From positions 1-8,188 of the forward strand of contig JAIEQQ010000342.1 in the NCBI GenBank assembly GCA_019747615.1: 8,188 nucleotides of DNA. The letters are read 5' to 3'. Below, piece by piece: positions 1 through 5,091 of this stretch (the stretch's first letter is position 1; each line of letters begins with the position of its first letter). Under the pieces are notes generated by a model. That model did no database searches. It was not told where the DNA came from and was given only the letters and a program-made list of their open reading frames with translations. The translations under genes and the position numbers were made by a program. The DNA is from Phycisphaerales bacterium (lineage in GTDB: Bacteria; Planctomycetota; Phycisphaerae; Phycisphaerales; UBA1924).

Positions 1-264
1 CCGGCGATGCCGGGGAGCCCGATCGAGTCAGGCGGGCCGCGGGTTTTGGATTTGCTTTCGCGGCTGGAATCGCCGCCGCCGACGGTGGTGCTGAAAGCGC
101 CGCGGTCTCATCGCGATGAGACTCGCGAGATGCAGACGGCGCTGCGGTGCGGCGCGTTTGCGGTGGTGGATCGGGCGGGTGCTGATCTGGAGTCGATGCT
201 GGCGGTGATGGAGCGGTGTTTGGTGAGGTTTTATGCGGGACGGTGGCCGGGTGGGAACAGATAG
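1..264 (+). CDS. C-terminal part of a degenerate receiver-like (response regulator) protein, 5' end outside window
   Basis: The frame is open from the first base to the TAG at 262-264, giving 87 visible codons, so the gene starts upstream of the window. The visible text reads like the second half of a CheY-type receiver domain. An MPG follows where the phospho-Asp loop would end, then an LLSRLES helix, a PPTVVL beta strand, an EMQTALRCGAFAVVD segment matching the usual 'A...GA..fv.KP' stretch, and a final helix with LESMLAVMERCLVRFY. Two positions normally diagnostic for phosphorylation chemistry look changed: the Thr/Ser after beta-4 is Lys (VVLKAP) and the beta-5 Lys-Pro is Arg-Ala (VVDRAG). 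This may therefore be a pseudo-receiver that does not switch by phosphorylation. The phospho-acceptor Asp and any output domain lie outside the window. No DNA-binding domain follows, so the protein ends with the receiver. The family assignment is by eye only. Confidence 0.5.
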   Translation, partial: PAMPGSPIESGGPRVLDLLSRLESPPPTVVLKAPRSHRDETREMQTALRCGAFAVVDRAGADLESMLAVMERCLVRFYAGRWPGGNR

Positions 265-266
265 GG

Positions 267-322
267 AAGTGGCAAAGTGGCAAAGTGACAGAGTGGCGAA
301 GTGAAAGGCAGCAAAGCAGCAA
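267..322. repeat. Octamer tandem repeat (AAGTGGCA-type), 7 units
   Basis: Three bases after the receiver gene's stop codon the sequence falls into an exact 8-bp period: AAGTGGCA, AAGTGGCA, AAGTGACA, GAGTGGCG, AAGTGAAA, then GGCAGCAA and AGCAGCAA. The first two units are identical and later units drift. It is not coding and forms no obvious hairpin. A simple slippage-type repeat is the most economical reading. The rest of the gap up to groES (323-497) shows no gene, no CIRCE-type inverted repeat (TTAGCACTC-N9-GAGTGCTAA) and no convincing -35/-10 pair. The groES promoter presumably lies in it but cannot be placed. Confidence 0.7.
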
Positions 323-497
323 ACTGAGACGGCGCGAGGTGAGTGGAGATCGTGGAGCTTGGATTCGGAATCGCGGATTGAATGAGATTTGAGATCTTGC
401 GTTTGGCGCGGCGTGCGTGTCGGCGCGGTTGAGAGGATTTTGAAATGGTTGGGCGGCGCGTGTGCGTTGCTCACGAGTGAACAGGAGAAGTAGGTTT

Positions 498-830
498 ATG
501 GCCAAGAACACGAGCGGCAACAGCAACACGACCAATCTCGGCTTCCGGCCCTTGCACGACAAGCTGCTGGTCCGGCGCGACAAGGCCGAGGACCGTACCA
601 AGAGCGGCATCTATCTGCCCGAGAAGGCCAAGGACACGCCGAAGACGGGCGTGATCGAGGCGGTGGGCACCGGCACGTTGAATACGGAGACGGGCCACCT
701 GACGCCGTTGAGCGTGAAGAAGGGCGAGCGCGTTTTGTTCTCGTCGTATGCGGGTACCGAGATCAAGCTGAATGATCAGGAGTATCTGGTGATGAGCGAA
801 GAGGAAATCATGGCTGTCATCGAGGACTAA
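498..830 (+). CDS. groES: Co-chaperonin GroES (Hsp10)
   Basis: This is the 110-residue lid of the GroEL chamber. A heptamer of this protein caps GroEL and, with ATP, encloses a folding substrate in the cytosol. After a roughly 14-residue Asn/Thr-rich N-terminal extension, the family opening FRPLHDKLLVRR (residues 16-27) is clear. The mobile loop that docks on GroEL follows (about 32-49), with SGIYLPEK containing the hydrophobic tripeptide IYL in place of the IVL of E. coli. VGTG, KKGERVLFSSYAGTEIK and the closing EYLVMSEEEIMAVIED complete the fold. It is about 13 residues longer than E. coli GroES (97), mainly through the N-terminal extension. ATG 498 was chosen because AGGAG at 483-487 precedes it by 10 bases. 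A GTG at 462 in the same frame would add 12 residues that the family lacks. It heads an operon with the orphan gene and groEL. Confidence 0.97.
   Translation: MAKNTSGNSNTTNLGFRPLHDKLLVRRDKAEDRTKSGIYLPEKAKDTPKTGVIEAVGTGTLNTETGHLTPLSVKKGERVLFSSYAGTEIKLNDQEYLVMSEEEIMAVIED
822..826 (+). promoter_or_regulatory. Shine-Dalgarno GAGGA for the orphan gene, inside the groES 3' end
   Basis: GAGGA lies in the last sense codons of groES, and seven bases (CTAAACT) separate it from ATG 834. The groES stop codon (828-830) falls between this site and the start, an arrangement suited to translational coupling. It is the main local evidence that the AT-rich frame at 834-1118 is translated. Confidence 0.6.
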
Positions 831-833
831 ACT

Positions 834-1118
834 ATGATAATGAACGCTACGGATAAGTACTTCTATTCATTAGTTGTAACTGCGAAGGTTGATCATCAGG
901 GCGGAAAAACATGGCGTCTGAATTCAGTTGATTCAAAAGACATATGGAAGCTATCAATCGTTAATGTTTCCAAAAATATGCCTAGTGAACTGTTTGAAAT
1001 ACCGATCGAAATTGGAAACGATATATCGGTCAGTCATCTCCTTTGTGTTGACGGTAAGCAGCTGCCGTACTCGCCGGATACTGGGCCGGAAGCGGATGCA
1101 GAGCCGTGGCACGACTGA
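834..1118 (+). CDS. Orphan hypothetical protein embedded between groES and groEL
   Basis: I do not recognise this 94-residue protein. It begins four bases after the groES stop, with GAGGA seven bases upstream of ATG 834, and ends 68 bases before groEL. It therefore sits as the middle gene of the chaperonin operon. It is a soluble, mixed-charge sequence with no signal peptide, membrane segment, Cys/His metal cluster or recognisable catalytic motif. Strings such as FYSLVVTAKV, WKLSIVNV and FEIPIEI suggest alternating beta strands, and the tail is acidic (GPEADAEPWHD). Base composition differs strongly from the neighbours: by hand count the gene is about 44% G+C, and its first 187 bases are about 37%, against well over 60% in groES. 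The last third returns towards host composition. This suggests acquired or fast-evolving DNA. It could be a chaperonin-associated factor, a passenger, or a non-functional frame. The Shine-Dalgarno and tight spacing favour a real gene. Confidence 0.6.
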   Translation: MIMNATDKYFYSLVVTAKVDHQGGKTWRLNSVDSKDIWKLSIVNVSKNMPSELFEIPIEIGNDISVSHLLCVDGKQLPYSPDTGPEADAEPWHD

Positions 1119-1186
1119 TTATAAATATACTCGATTGCATCTATTGTTTGCGACTCGACATTGCATGTAACTTTTAGAGGAAACAC
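1119..1186 (+). promoter_or_regulatory. AT-rich leader of groEL with possible -10 hexamers
   Basis: This short gap is markedly AT-rich. TATAAA at 1120-1125 and TATACT at 1126-1131 each match five of six bases of the sigma-70 -10 consensus, but I see no acceptable -35 element at 16-18 bases. A start near 1137 would leave a leader of about 50 bases. ATTGCAT occurs twice (1134-1140 and 1160-1166). AGAGGA at 1176-1181, five bases before ATG 1187, is a good Shine-Dalgarno. An internal promoter letting groEL be expressed apart from groES is possible but unproven. There is no CIRCE element. Confidence 0.3.
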
Positions 1187-2824
1187 ATGGCAGCTAAGCA
1201 AATTGCGTTCGATACCGATGCACGTGAGCGGATTCTGAATGGCGTTCGGAAACTCGCTCGCGCGGTCAAGGTCACCCTCGGCCCCAGTGGCCGCGTGGTT
1301 GTTCTTCAGAAGTCCTTCGGCGCTCCGACCGTCACCAAGGACGGCGTGACGGTGGCCAAGGAGATCGAGGTTGATGATCCGTTTGAGAACATGGGCGCGC
1401 AGCTCGTGAAGGAAGTCGCCTCCAAGACGTCAAAGGATGCCGGCGACGGCACCACGACCGCGACGATCTACGCCGAGAGCATCTTCGCTGAGGGTCTGAA
1501 GAACACCGTCAGCGGTGCGAACCCCAACGAGATCAAGCGCGGCATCGATCTGGCCGTGAGCGCGATCGCGGAGGAGCTCAAGCGTCTGAGCAAGAAGGTC
1601 GATTCGTCCAAGGAGATCGCGCAGGTCGGCACTTGCAGCGCCAACCAGGACAGCGACATCGGCAAGATCATCGCCAACGCGATGGACAAGGTCGGCAAAG
1701 ACGGCGTCATCACCGTCGAAGAGGGCAAGAGCCTCGAGACCGAGGTTGAGTTGCTTGAGGGCATGCAGTTTGACAAGGGCTACCTCAGCCCCCACTTTGT
1801 GACCAGCCCGGCGACGATGGAGACGGTGCTCGAGAAGCCGTACATCCTCATCTTCGAGAAGAAGATCAACAGCGCCAAGGACATGCTCCCGGTTCTGGGC
1901 AAGATCGCCGAGACCGGCAGCAGCCTGCTGATCATCGCTGAGGACATCGAGGGCGAGGCGCTCGCGACGCTCGTGGTCAACAAGCTTCGCGGCGTGCTGA
2001 AGGTCGCGGCGGTCAAGGCCCCGGGCTTCGGCGATCGTCGTAAGGAAATGCTGGGCGATATCGCGGTGCTGACTGGTGGCAAGGCGATCATGGAAGAGCT
2101 GGGCATCGAGCTTGAGAAGGTCGAGCTCGGTGATCTGGGCCGCGCCGCGAAGGTGACGATCGATAAGGACAACACGACGATCGTCGAGGGCGCGGGCAAG
2201 GCGGCGGACATCAAGGGCCGCATTGAGCTGATCCGTGCGCAGATCGAGGCGACGACGAGCGATTACGATCGCGAGAAGCTCGAGGAGCGTCTGGCGAAGC
2301 TCGCCGGCGGCGTGGCGCAGATCAACGTCGGCGCTGCGACGGAAGTCGAGATGAAGGAGAAGAAGGCACGGGTCGAGGATGCGCTACACGCGTGCCGCGC
2401 TGCGGTGGAAGAGGGCATCCTGCCCGGCGGCGGCGTGGCGATCCTCAAGGCGCGTCGCGTGCTTGAGAAGCTGAAGAAGACCGTCAAGGGCGACGAGCGC
2501 ATCGGCATCGATATCGTCTATCGCGCAGTCTCGGCGCCGATCAAGCAGATCGCGCACAACTGCGGCCTGGACGGCTCGATCGTGCTGAGCAAGGTCGAGG
2601 ACAACATGGACCCGACGTTCGGCTACAACGCGCTGACGCACGAGTACGGCGATCTGATGAAGATGGGCGTGATCGTGCCGACGAAGGTGGAGCGGGTGGC
2701 GCTACAGAACGCCGCGAGCATCGCGGGGTTGCTGCTCACGACGGACTGCGCGATCGTGGATATGAAGGAGAAGAAGTCGGTGAAGGCACCGGCGGGTGGC
2801 GGGATGGATGATATGGATTATTGA
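1187..2824 (+). CDS. groEL: Chaperonin GroEL (Hsp60)
   Basis: This 545-residue subunit forms the double-ring ATP-driven folding chamber of the cytosol and is capped by GroES. The whole protein aligns with E. coli GroEL (548 residues) with almost no gaps. The equatorial nucleotide site shows TLGPSGR (30-36), TKDG with Asp52, and AGDGTTTAT with Asp87. [13 protein letters not shown] leads into the apical domain, and [12 protein letters not shown] and ILPGGGVAI mark the intermediate/equatorial return. Variations from the E. coli text include Ser34, Val37 and Gln41 where E. coli has Lys, Asn and Asp. The tail is short (GGGMDDMDY) rather than a run of GGM repeats. The catalytic Asp residues (52, 87 and the one in RVEDAL) are retained, so it should be an active ATPase. 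The start is set by AGAGGA five bases upstream. Transcription probably ends at the hairpin plus T-run at 2857-2894. Confidence 0.98.
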   Translation: MAAKQIAFDTDARERILNGVRKLARAVKVTLGPSGRVVVLQKSFGAPTVTKDGVTVAKEIEVDDPFENMGAQLVKEVASKTSKDAGDGTTTATIYAESIFAEGLKNTVSGANPNEIKRGIDLAVSAIAEELKRLSKKVDSSKEIAQVGTCSANQDSDIGKIIANAMDKVGKDGVITVEEGKSLETEVELLEGMQFDKGYLSPHFVTSPATMETVLEKPYILIFEKKINSAKDMLPVLGKIAETGSSLLIIAEDIEGEALATLVVNKLRGVLKVAAVKAPGFGDRRKEMLGDIAVLTGGKAIMEELGIELEKVELGDLGRAAKVTIDKDNTTIVEGAGKAADIKGRIELIRAQIEATTSDYDREKLEERLAKLAGGVAQINVGAATEVEMKEKKARVEDALHACRAAVEEGILPGGGVAILKARRVLEKLKKTVKGDERIGIDIVYRAVSAPIKQIAHNCGLDGSIVLSKVEDNMDPTFGYNALTHEYGDLMKMGVIVPTKVERVALQNAASIAGLLLTTDCAIVDMKEKKSVKAPAGGGMDDMDY

Positions 2825-2854
2825 TTTCGCCGCGTGATTTGAATCTGTGATCAA

Positions 2855-2894
2855 GGGAGCCCCGAGCGCAAGCTCGGGGCTCTTGTGTTTTTTT
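2855..2894 (+). terminator. groEL rho-independent terminator built from a REP-like hairpin (R0)
   Basis: GAGCCCCGAGC (2857-2867) pairs perfectly over 11 bp with GCTCGGGGCTC (2872-2882) around a GCAA tetraloop. A T-rich stretch ending in seven Ts (2888-2894) follows, so it has the form of an intrinsic terminator 30 bases after groEL. The same segment carries the layout of the four REP hairpins downstream: GGAG foot (2856-2859), eight-base stem arm, GNRA loop. Relative to those, the fourth stem position is changed on both sides (T to C and A to G), so pairing is kept. It is best read as one REP copy doing terminator duty. Confidence 0.8.
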
Positions 2895-2920
2895 GGGGGG
2901 GACTGAAGACGAGATCGAAG

Positions 2921-3032
2921 AAGGGAGCCCTGAGCGCGAGCTCAGGGTTGACTTCGGGATCCGGTGTTGTCGAGCGTCGGCGTGGTTGGTTGGATGCGGT
3001 TTTGGGCCTGAGCTTGCGCTCAGGGCTCCCTT
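2921..3032. repeat. REP pair / BIME-like unit A (hairpins R1 and R2), left of the transposase
   Basis: Two REP-like hairpins in inverted orientation are separated by 58 bases. R1 (+ strand) has GGAG at 2924-2927, stem CCCTGAGC (2928-2935), loop GCGA and GCTCAGGG (2940-2947). R2 reads the same way on the minus strand, with GGAG complementing 3026-3029, stem arms 3018-3025 and 3006-3013, loop GCAA, and a mismatched base at the stem foot. The ends of the unit are 15-base inverted repeats (AAGGGAGCCCTGAGC against GCTCAGGGCTCCCTT), so the whole unit could also fold as one long cruciform, like a MITE. It is the partner of unit B at 3585-3697. Confidence 0.85.
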
Positions 3033-3057
3033 TTGGTGTGATGGTGTATCCTGCGGC

Positions 3058-3597
3058 ATGGCTCTTCCGCCGGGGTATCTGTTGACATGGCACACGTACG
3101 GAACGTGGTTGCATGGTGACGCGGATGGATCCGTTGATCGCAGTCACAACGTGTTCGGGAGCGAGCGATTGCAGGCCGACGGCGAGCGGTTCGACGCGTC
3201 AATGGAACGGTTGAAGAGCTCGCCGCTGCTACTGACCGATGTCGCACGTCGGTTGGTTGATGGTGTGATGCGGCGGCATTGCCAGATCAGGGCGTGGGAT
3301 CTGAGGGCGTTGAACGTGCGATCGAACCATGTGCATGTCGTGATCGCTGCGCCAATCGTGCCGCCGGAAATCATGGTGAAGCAACTGAAGGAGTGGGGGA
3401 CGCGAAAGCTGCGCGAGCACGCGATGATCGGCCCGACGCAGCGTGCATGGGCGGCGCACGCGAGCACGGCGTACTTGTTCGAGCCGGGCAGTATCGATCG
3501 GGCAATCGCGTACACTCGGGACATGCAGGATGGCGCGGCCGGGCGCGAGGATTGGGCGGAGAAGCTGGGCTTACGGAAGCGAGAAAGGGAGCCCTGA
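3058..3597 (+). CDS. REP-associated tyrosine transposase (RAYT; Y1/HUH, IS200-like)
   Basis: This 179-residue protein belongs to the Y1 HUH endonuclease class, which cuts and rejoins single-stranded DNA at hairpins through a phosphotyrosine. It opens with LLTWHTYGTWLHGDADGSVD (8-27), the typical beginning of the planctomycete-type IS200-like transposases. The metal-binding HxH is His91-Val-His93 in RSNHVHVVI. LKEWGTRKLRE (110-120) forms the next helix. The probable nucleophile is Tyr152 in AIAYTRDMQ, with Gln157 nearby. All core motifs are present, so the enzyme looks intact. ATG 3058 is the first in-frame start after unit A; upstream codons would translate the REP itself. No clear Shine-Dalgarno precedes it, suggesting low expression. 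The stop codon TGA (3595-3597) lies within hairpin R3. No tnpB or IS200-type subterminal ends are seen. Flanking REP units on both sides support the RAYT assignment over a free IS200. Confidence 0.85.
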   Translation: MALPPGYLLTWHTYGTWLHGDADGSVDRSHNVFGSERLQADGERFDASMERLKSSPLLLTDVARRLVDGVMRRHCQIRAWDLRALNVRSNHVHVVIAAPIVPPEIMVKQLKEWGTRKLREHAMIGPTQRAWAAHASTAYLFEPGSIDRAIAYTRDMQDGAAGREDWAEKLGLRKREREP

Positions 3598-3697
3598 GTG
3601 CGAGCTCAGGGTTCAGATCGGGACATCAGTGTTGTGGTGCGTCGGCGCGATTGGTCGGTTGCGGTTGGACGCCTGAGCTTGCGCTCAGGGCTCCCTT
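3585..3697. repeat. REP pair / BIME-like unit B (hairpins R3 and R4), right of the transposase
   Basis: This is a direct second copy of unit A. R3 (+) has GGAG 3588-3591, arm CCCTGAGT 3592-3599, loop GCGA and arm GCTCAGGG 3604-3611; it differs from R1 at one base over about 29, which turns the loop-closing pair into T-G. R4 (minus) is identical to R2 over about 28 bases, including the foot mismatch and the GCAA loop. The 59-base spacer matches that of unit A at about 42 of 59 aligned positions by eye, with GTGTTGT, GCGTCGGCG and TGCGGTT conserved. Its left end contains the transposase stop codon. Its right end is one base before the Shine-Dalgarno of the next gene. Confidence 0.85.
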
Positions 3698-3698
3698 T

Positions 3699-3704
3699 GG
3701 AGGA
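3699..3704 (+). promoter_or_regulatory. Shine-Dalgarno GGAGGA adjoining REP hairpin R4
   Basis: GGAGGA stands five bases before ATG 3710 and fixes that start. Four bases upstream lies CTCC (3691-3694), the complement of the R4 GGAG foot, so a 4-bp hairpin with a CTTT loop could mask part of the site. The larger R4 stem-loop ends at 3689-3690. Any effect on translation is an inference. Confidence 0.6.
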
Positions 3705-3709
3705 TCATC

Positions 3710-4975
3710 ATGGGCATCGGGCGATTGAGCGTGTGGGTTGGTTGTGCGGGCGTGTTCTTGAGCGCGGCGGGGATTGTCTGTGCTGCGGGGACATCGCTGG
3801 CGCCGGCGGTGAAGGTGGAGGCGCCTCGCAAGTTGAGCGAGGCCACGACGGATGCGCGGATCGAGTTGATCGGTGCCGCGAGGATTGAGGCCAGCGCGAC
3901 GGATTTGTCGGGGTTGACTGAGCCGTGCGGGCCGGTGCCGCACAATCGGTTTGGGGCTTGGGGCAGCGCGATCGCTGGCGCGGGCGTTTGGGGTGAGGGG
4001 ATGTTTGTGCTGGTGCCGGATCGCGGGCCGAAGGACGGGGCGGAGGAGTACTCGTGCCGGTTTCATGAGGCGAAGATCACGGTCGAACCGGAGAGCACGC
4101 CGCCGGTGAAGATCGAGGTGTTGAAGACGACGCTGCTCAATGACGGGAAGTTTCAGTACGTGGGGCTGTCGTCGTCGTTTGATTCTGACGATCACACCGA
4201 GAGCCTGCGGCTTGATCCTGAGGGTGCGCGCGTGCTACCCAGCGGCAATCTGTTGATCTGCGATGAGTATGGCCCGGTGGTGTACGAGTTCACGCGTGAG
4301 GGCAAGCGCGTACGGTCGTACGTGTTGCCCGGAGCGTTCGGTGTCGTTCGCCCGATGATCAAGGCGGTGGATGAGGACCGCTCCAACACGCGCGGTCGCG
4401 TGGCGAATCGCGGGTTTGAGGGGCTGGCGCTCTCGCCGGATGGCAAGCGTGCGTTTGCGCTGTTGCAGTCGCCGCTGATTCAGGATGGCGGACGAGAGGG
4501 TGTGAACATCCGCTTGATGGAGATCGTGCTTGCCAGCGGCGACACGCGTGAGTTTGTCTATGTGCTGGACGAGGACAAGCTCGGGACCAACGAGATCATG
4601 GCGATCAGCGACACGAAGTTTCTGGTGATCGAGCGCGACGGCCGGGACGGCTCAAAGGCGCGATCGAAGACGATCACGATGATCGACATCGCCGGCGCGA
4701 CGGATGTGTCCGGCGTTGAGGCGCTGCCGAAGCACGAGCTGCCGGCGACGATCGTGCCGGTGAAGAAGTCGCTGCTGATCGACATGCTGGACCCGCGGTT
4801 CGGGATCGCCGGCAGCACGTTCCCGGAGAAGATCGAGGGCTTGGCGCTGGGGCCGGTGCTGAAGGACGGGCGCGTGACGCTGCTGGTGGCCAATGACAAC
4901 GACTTCCGCGATGACGTGCCGACGATGGTGTGGTGCTTCGCGATGCCGCGCGAGGTGATGGAAGGGAAGAAGTAA
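3710..4975 (+). CDS. Secreted esterase-like / phytase-like domain protein
   Basis: This is a 421-residue exported protein of the 'esterase-like activity of phytase' family (Pfam PF13449 type), a beta-propeller-like fold. Its members are annotated as phosphatase/esterase-like, but most have no tested substrate. A signal peptide is visible: Arg5, a hydrophobic stretch about 7-25, and a likely cleavage after CAA (about residue 26). Family landmarks in order are LVPDRGPKD (101-109), NLLICDEYGPVVYEF (180-194), RGFEGLALSPDG (234-245), LLIDMLDP (355-362), FPEKIEGLALGP (371-382) and ANDNDF (394-399). These recurring acidic/Gly loops resemble the metal-binding turns of phytase-like propellers. Length is normal for the family and no motif seems missing. 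It probably acts in the periplasm or outside the cell. It is separated from the transposase gene by REP unit B, so its promoter must lie within or before that unit. It converges on the DUF695-RraB gene. Confidence 0.82.
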   Translation: MGIGRLSVWVGCAGVFLSAAGIVCAAGTSLAPAVKVEAPRKLSEATTDARIELIGAARIEASATDLSGLTEPCGPVPHNRFGAWGSAIAGAGVWGEGMFVLVPDRGPKDGAEEYSCRFHEAKITVEPESTPPVKIEVLKTTLLNDGKFQYVGLSSSFDSDDHTESLRLDPEGARVLPSGNLLICDEYGPVVYEFTREGKRVRSYVLPGAFGVVRPMIKAVDEDRSNTRGRVANRGFEGLALSPDGKRAFALLQSPLIQDGGREGVNIRLMEIVLASGDTREFVYVLDEDKLGTNEIMAISDTKFLVIERDGRDGSKARSKTITMIDIAGATDVSGVEALPKHELPATIVPVKKSLLIDMLDPRFGIAGSTFPEKIEGLALGPVLKDGRVTLLVANDNDFRDDVPTMVWCFAMPREVMEGKK

Positions 4976-5080
4976 ACGCGAACATGAACATGAACATGAA
5001 AAGGACCTGTCGGCACGACGTGTGCCCTTCAGCAAGCTCGGCGTCAGGCTCTCTTCATGTTCATGTTCGCGTTCATGTTT
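4975..5080. repeat. Inverted pair of AACATG hexamer tracts at a convergent gene junction; possible two-way terminator
   Basis: The left tract (4975-5000) is AACGCG followed by three AACATG units. The right tract (5054-5080) is the same family on the other strand. A 20-base segment, 4975-4994, is perfectly complementary in inverted order to 5054-5073. The 59 bases between include a small hairpin, GGCAC (5012-5016) with GTGCC (5022-5026). The left tract begins at the last base of the phytase-like stop codon and the right tract ends 11 bases from the stop of the facing gene, so an RNA from either side would form a long stem. There is no T-run, so intrinsic termination is uncertain. Confidence 0.65.
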
Positions 5081-5091
5081 GCCTTACGTCT

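Noticed and set aside
28..474. 148-codon minus-strand frame over the receiver gene and octamer repeat
   Set aside because: It translates the octamer repeat and the antisense of the receiver gene, has Arg/His/Pro-rich shadow composition and no family resemblance.
265..497. CIRCE/HrcA operator or heat-shock promoter upstream of groES
   Set aside because: No TTAGCACTC-N9-GAGTGCTAA type inverted repeat and no convincing -35/-10 pair could be found on reading.
1107..1122. Sigma-54 promoter suggested by TGGCAC at 1107-1112
   Set aside because: The required GC of the -12 element (TTGC) is absent five bases downstream; the sequence there is ATTATA.
928..1170. 80-codon + strand frame overlapping the orphan gene
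   Set aside because: It overlaps the 834-1118 gene in another frame and lacks a ribosome-binding site.
2893..3057. Longer N-terminus for the transposase (starting at 2893)
   Set aside because: Those 55 codons translate REP unit A and its flanks. The family's conserved opening begins just after ATG 3058.
2855..3697. CRISPR array from the repeated hairpins
   Set aside because: The repeats alternate in orientation, the spacers are homologous rather than unique, and one interval holds a transposase gene; REP units explain it better.
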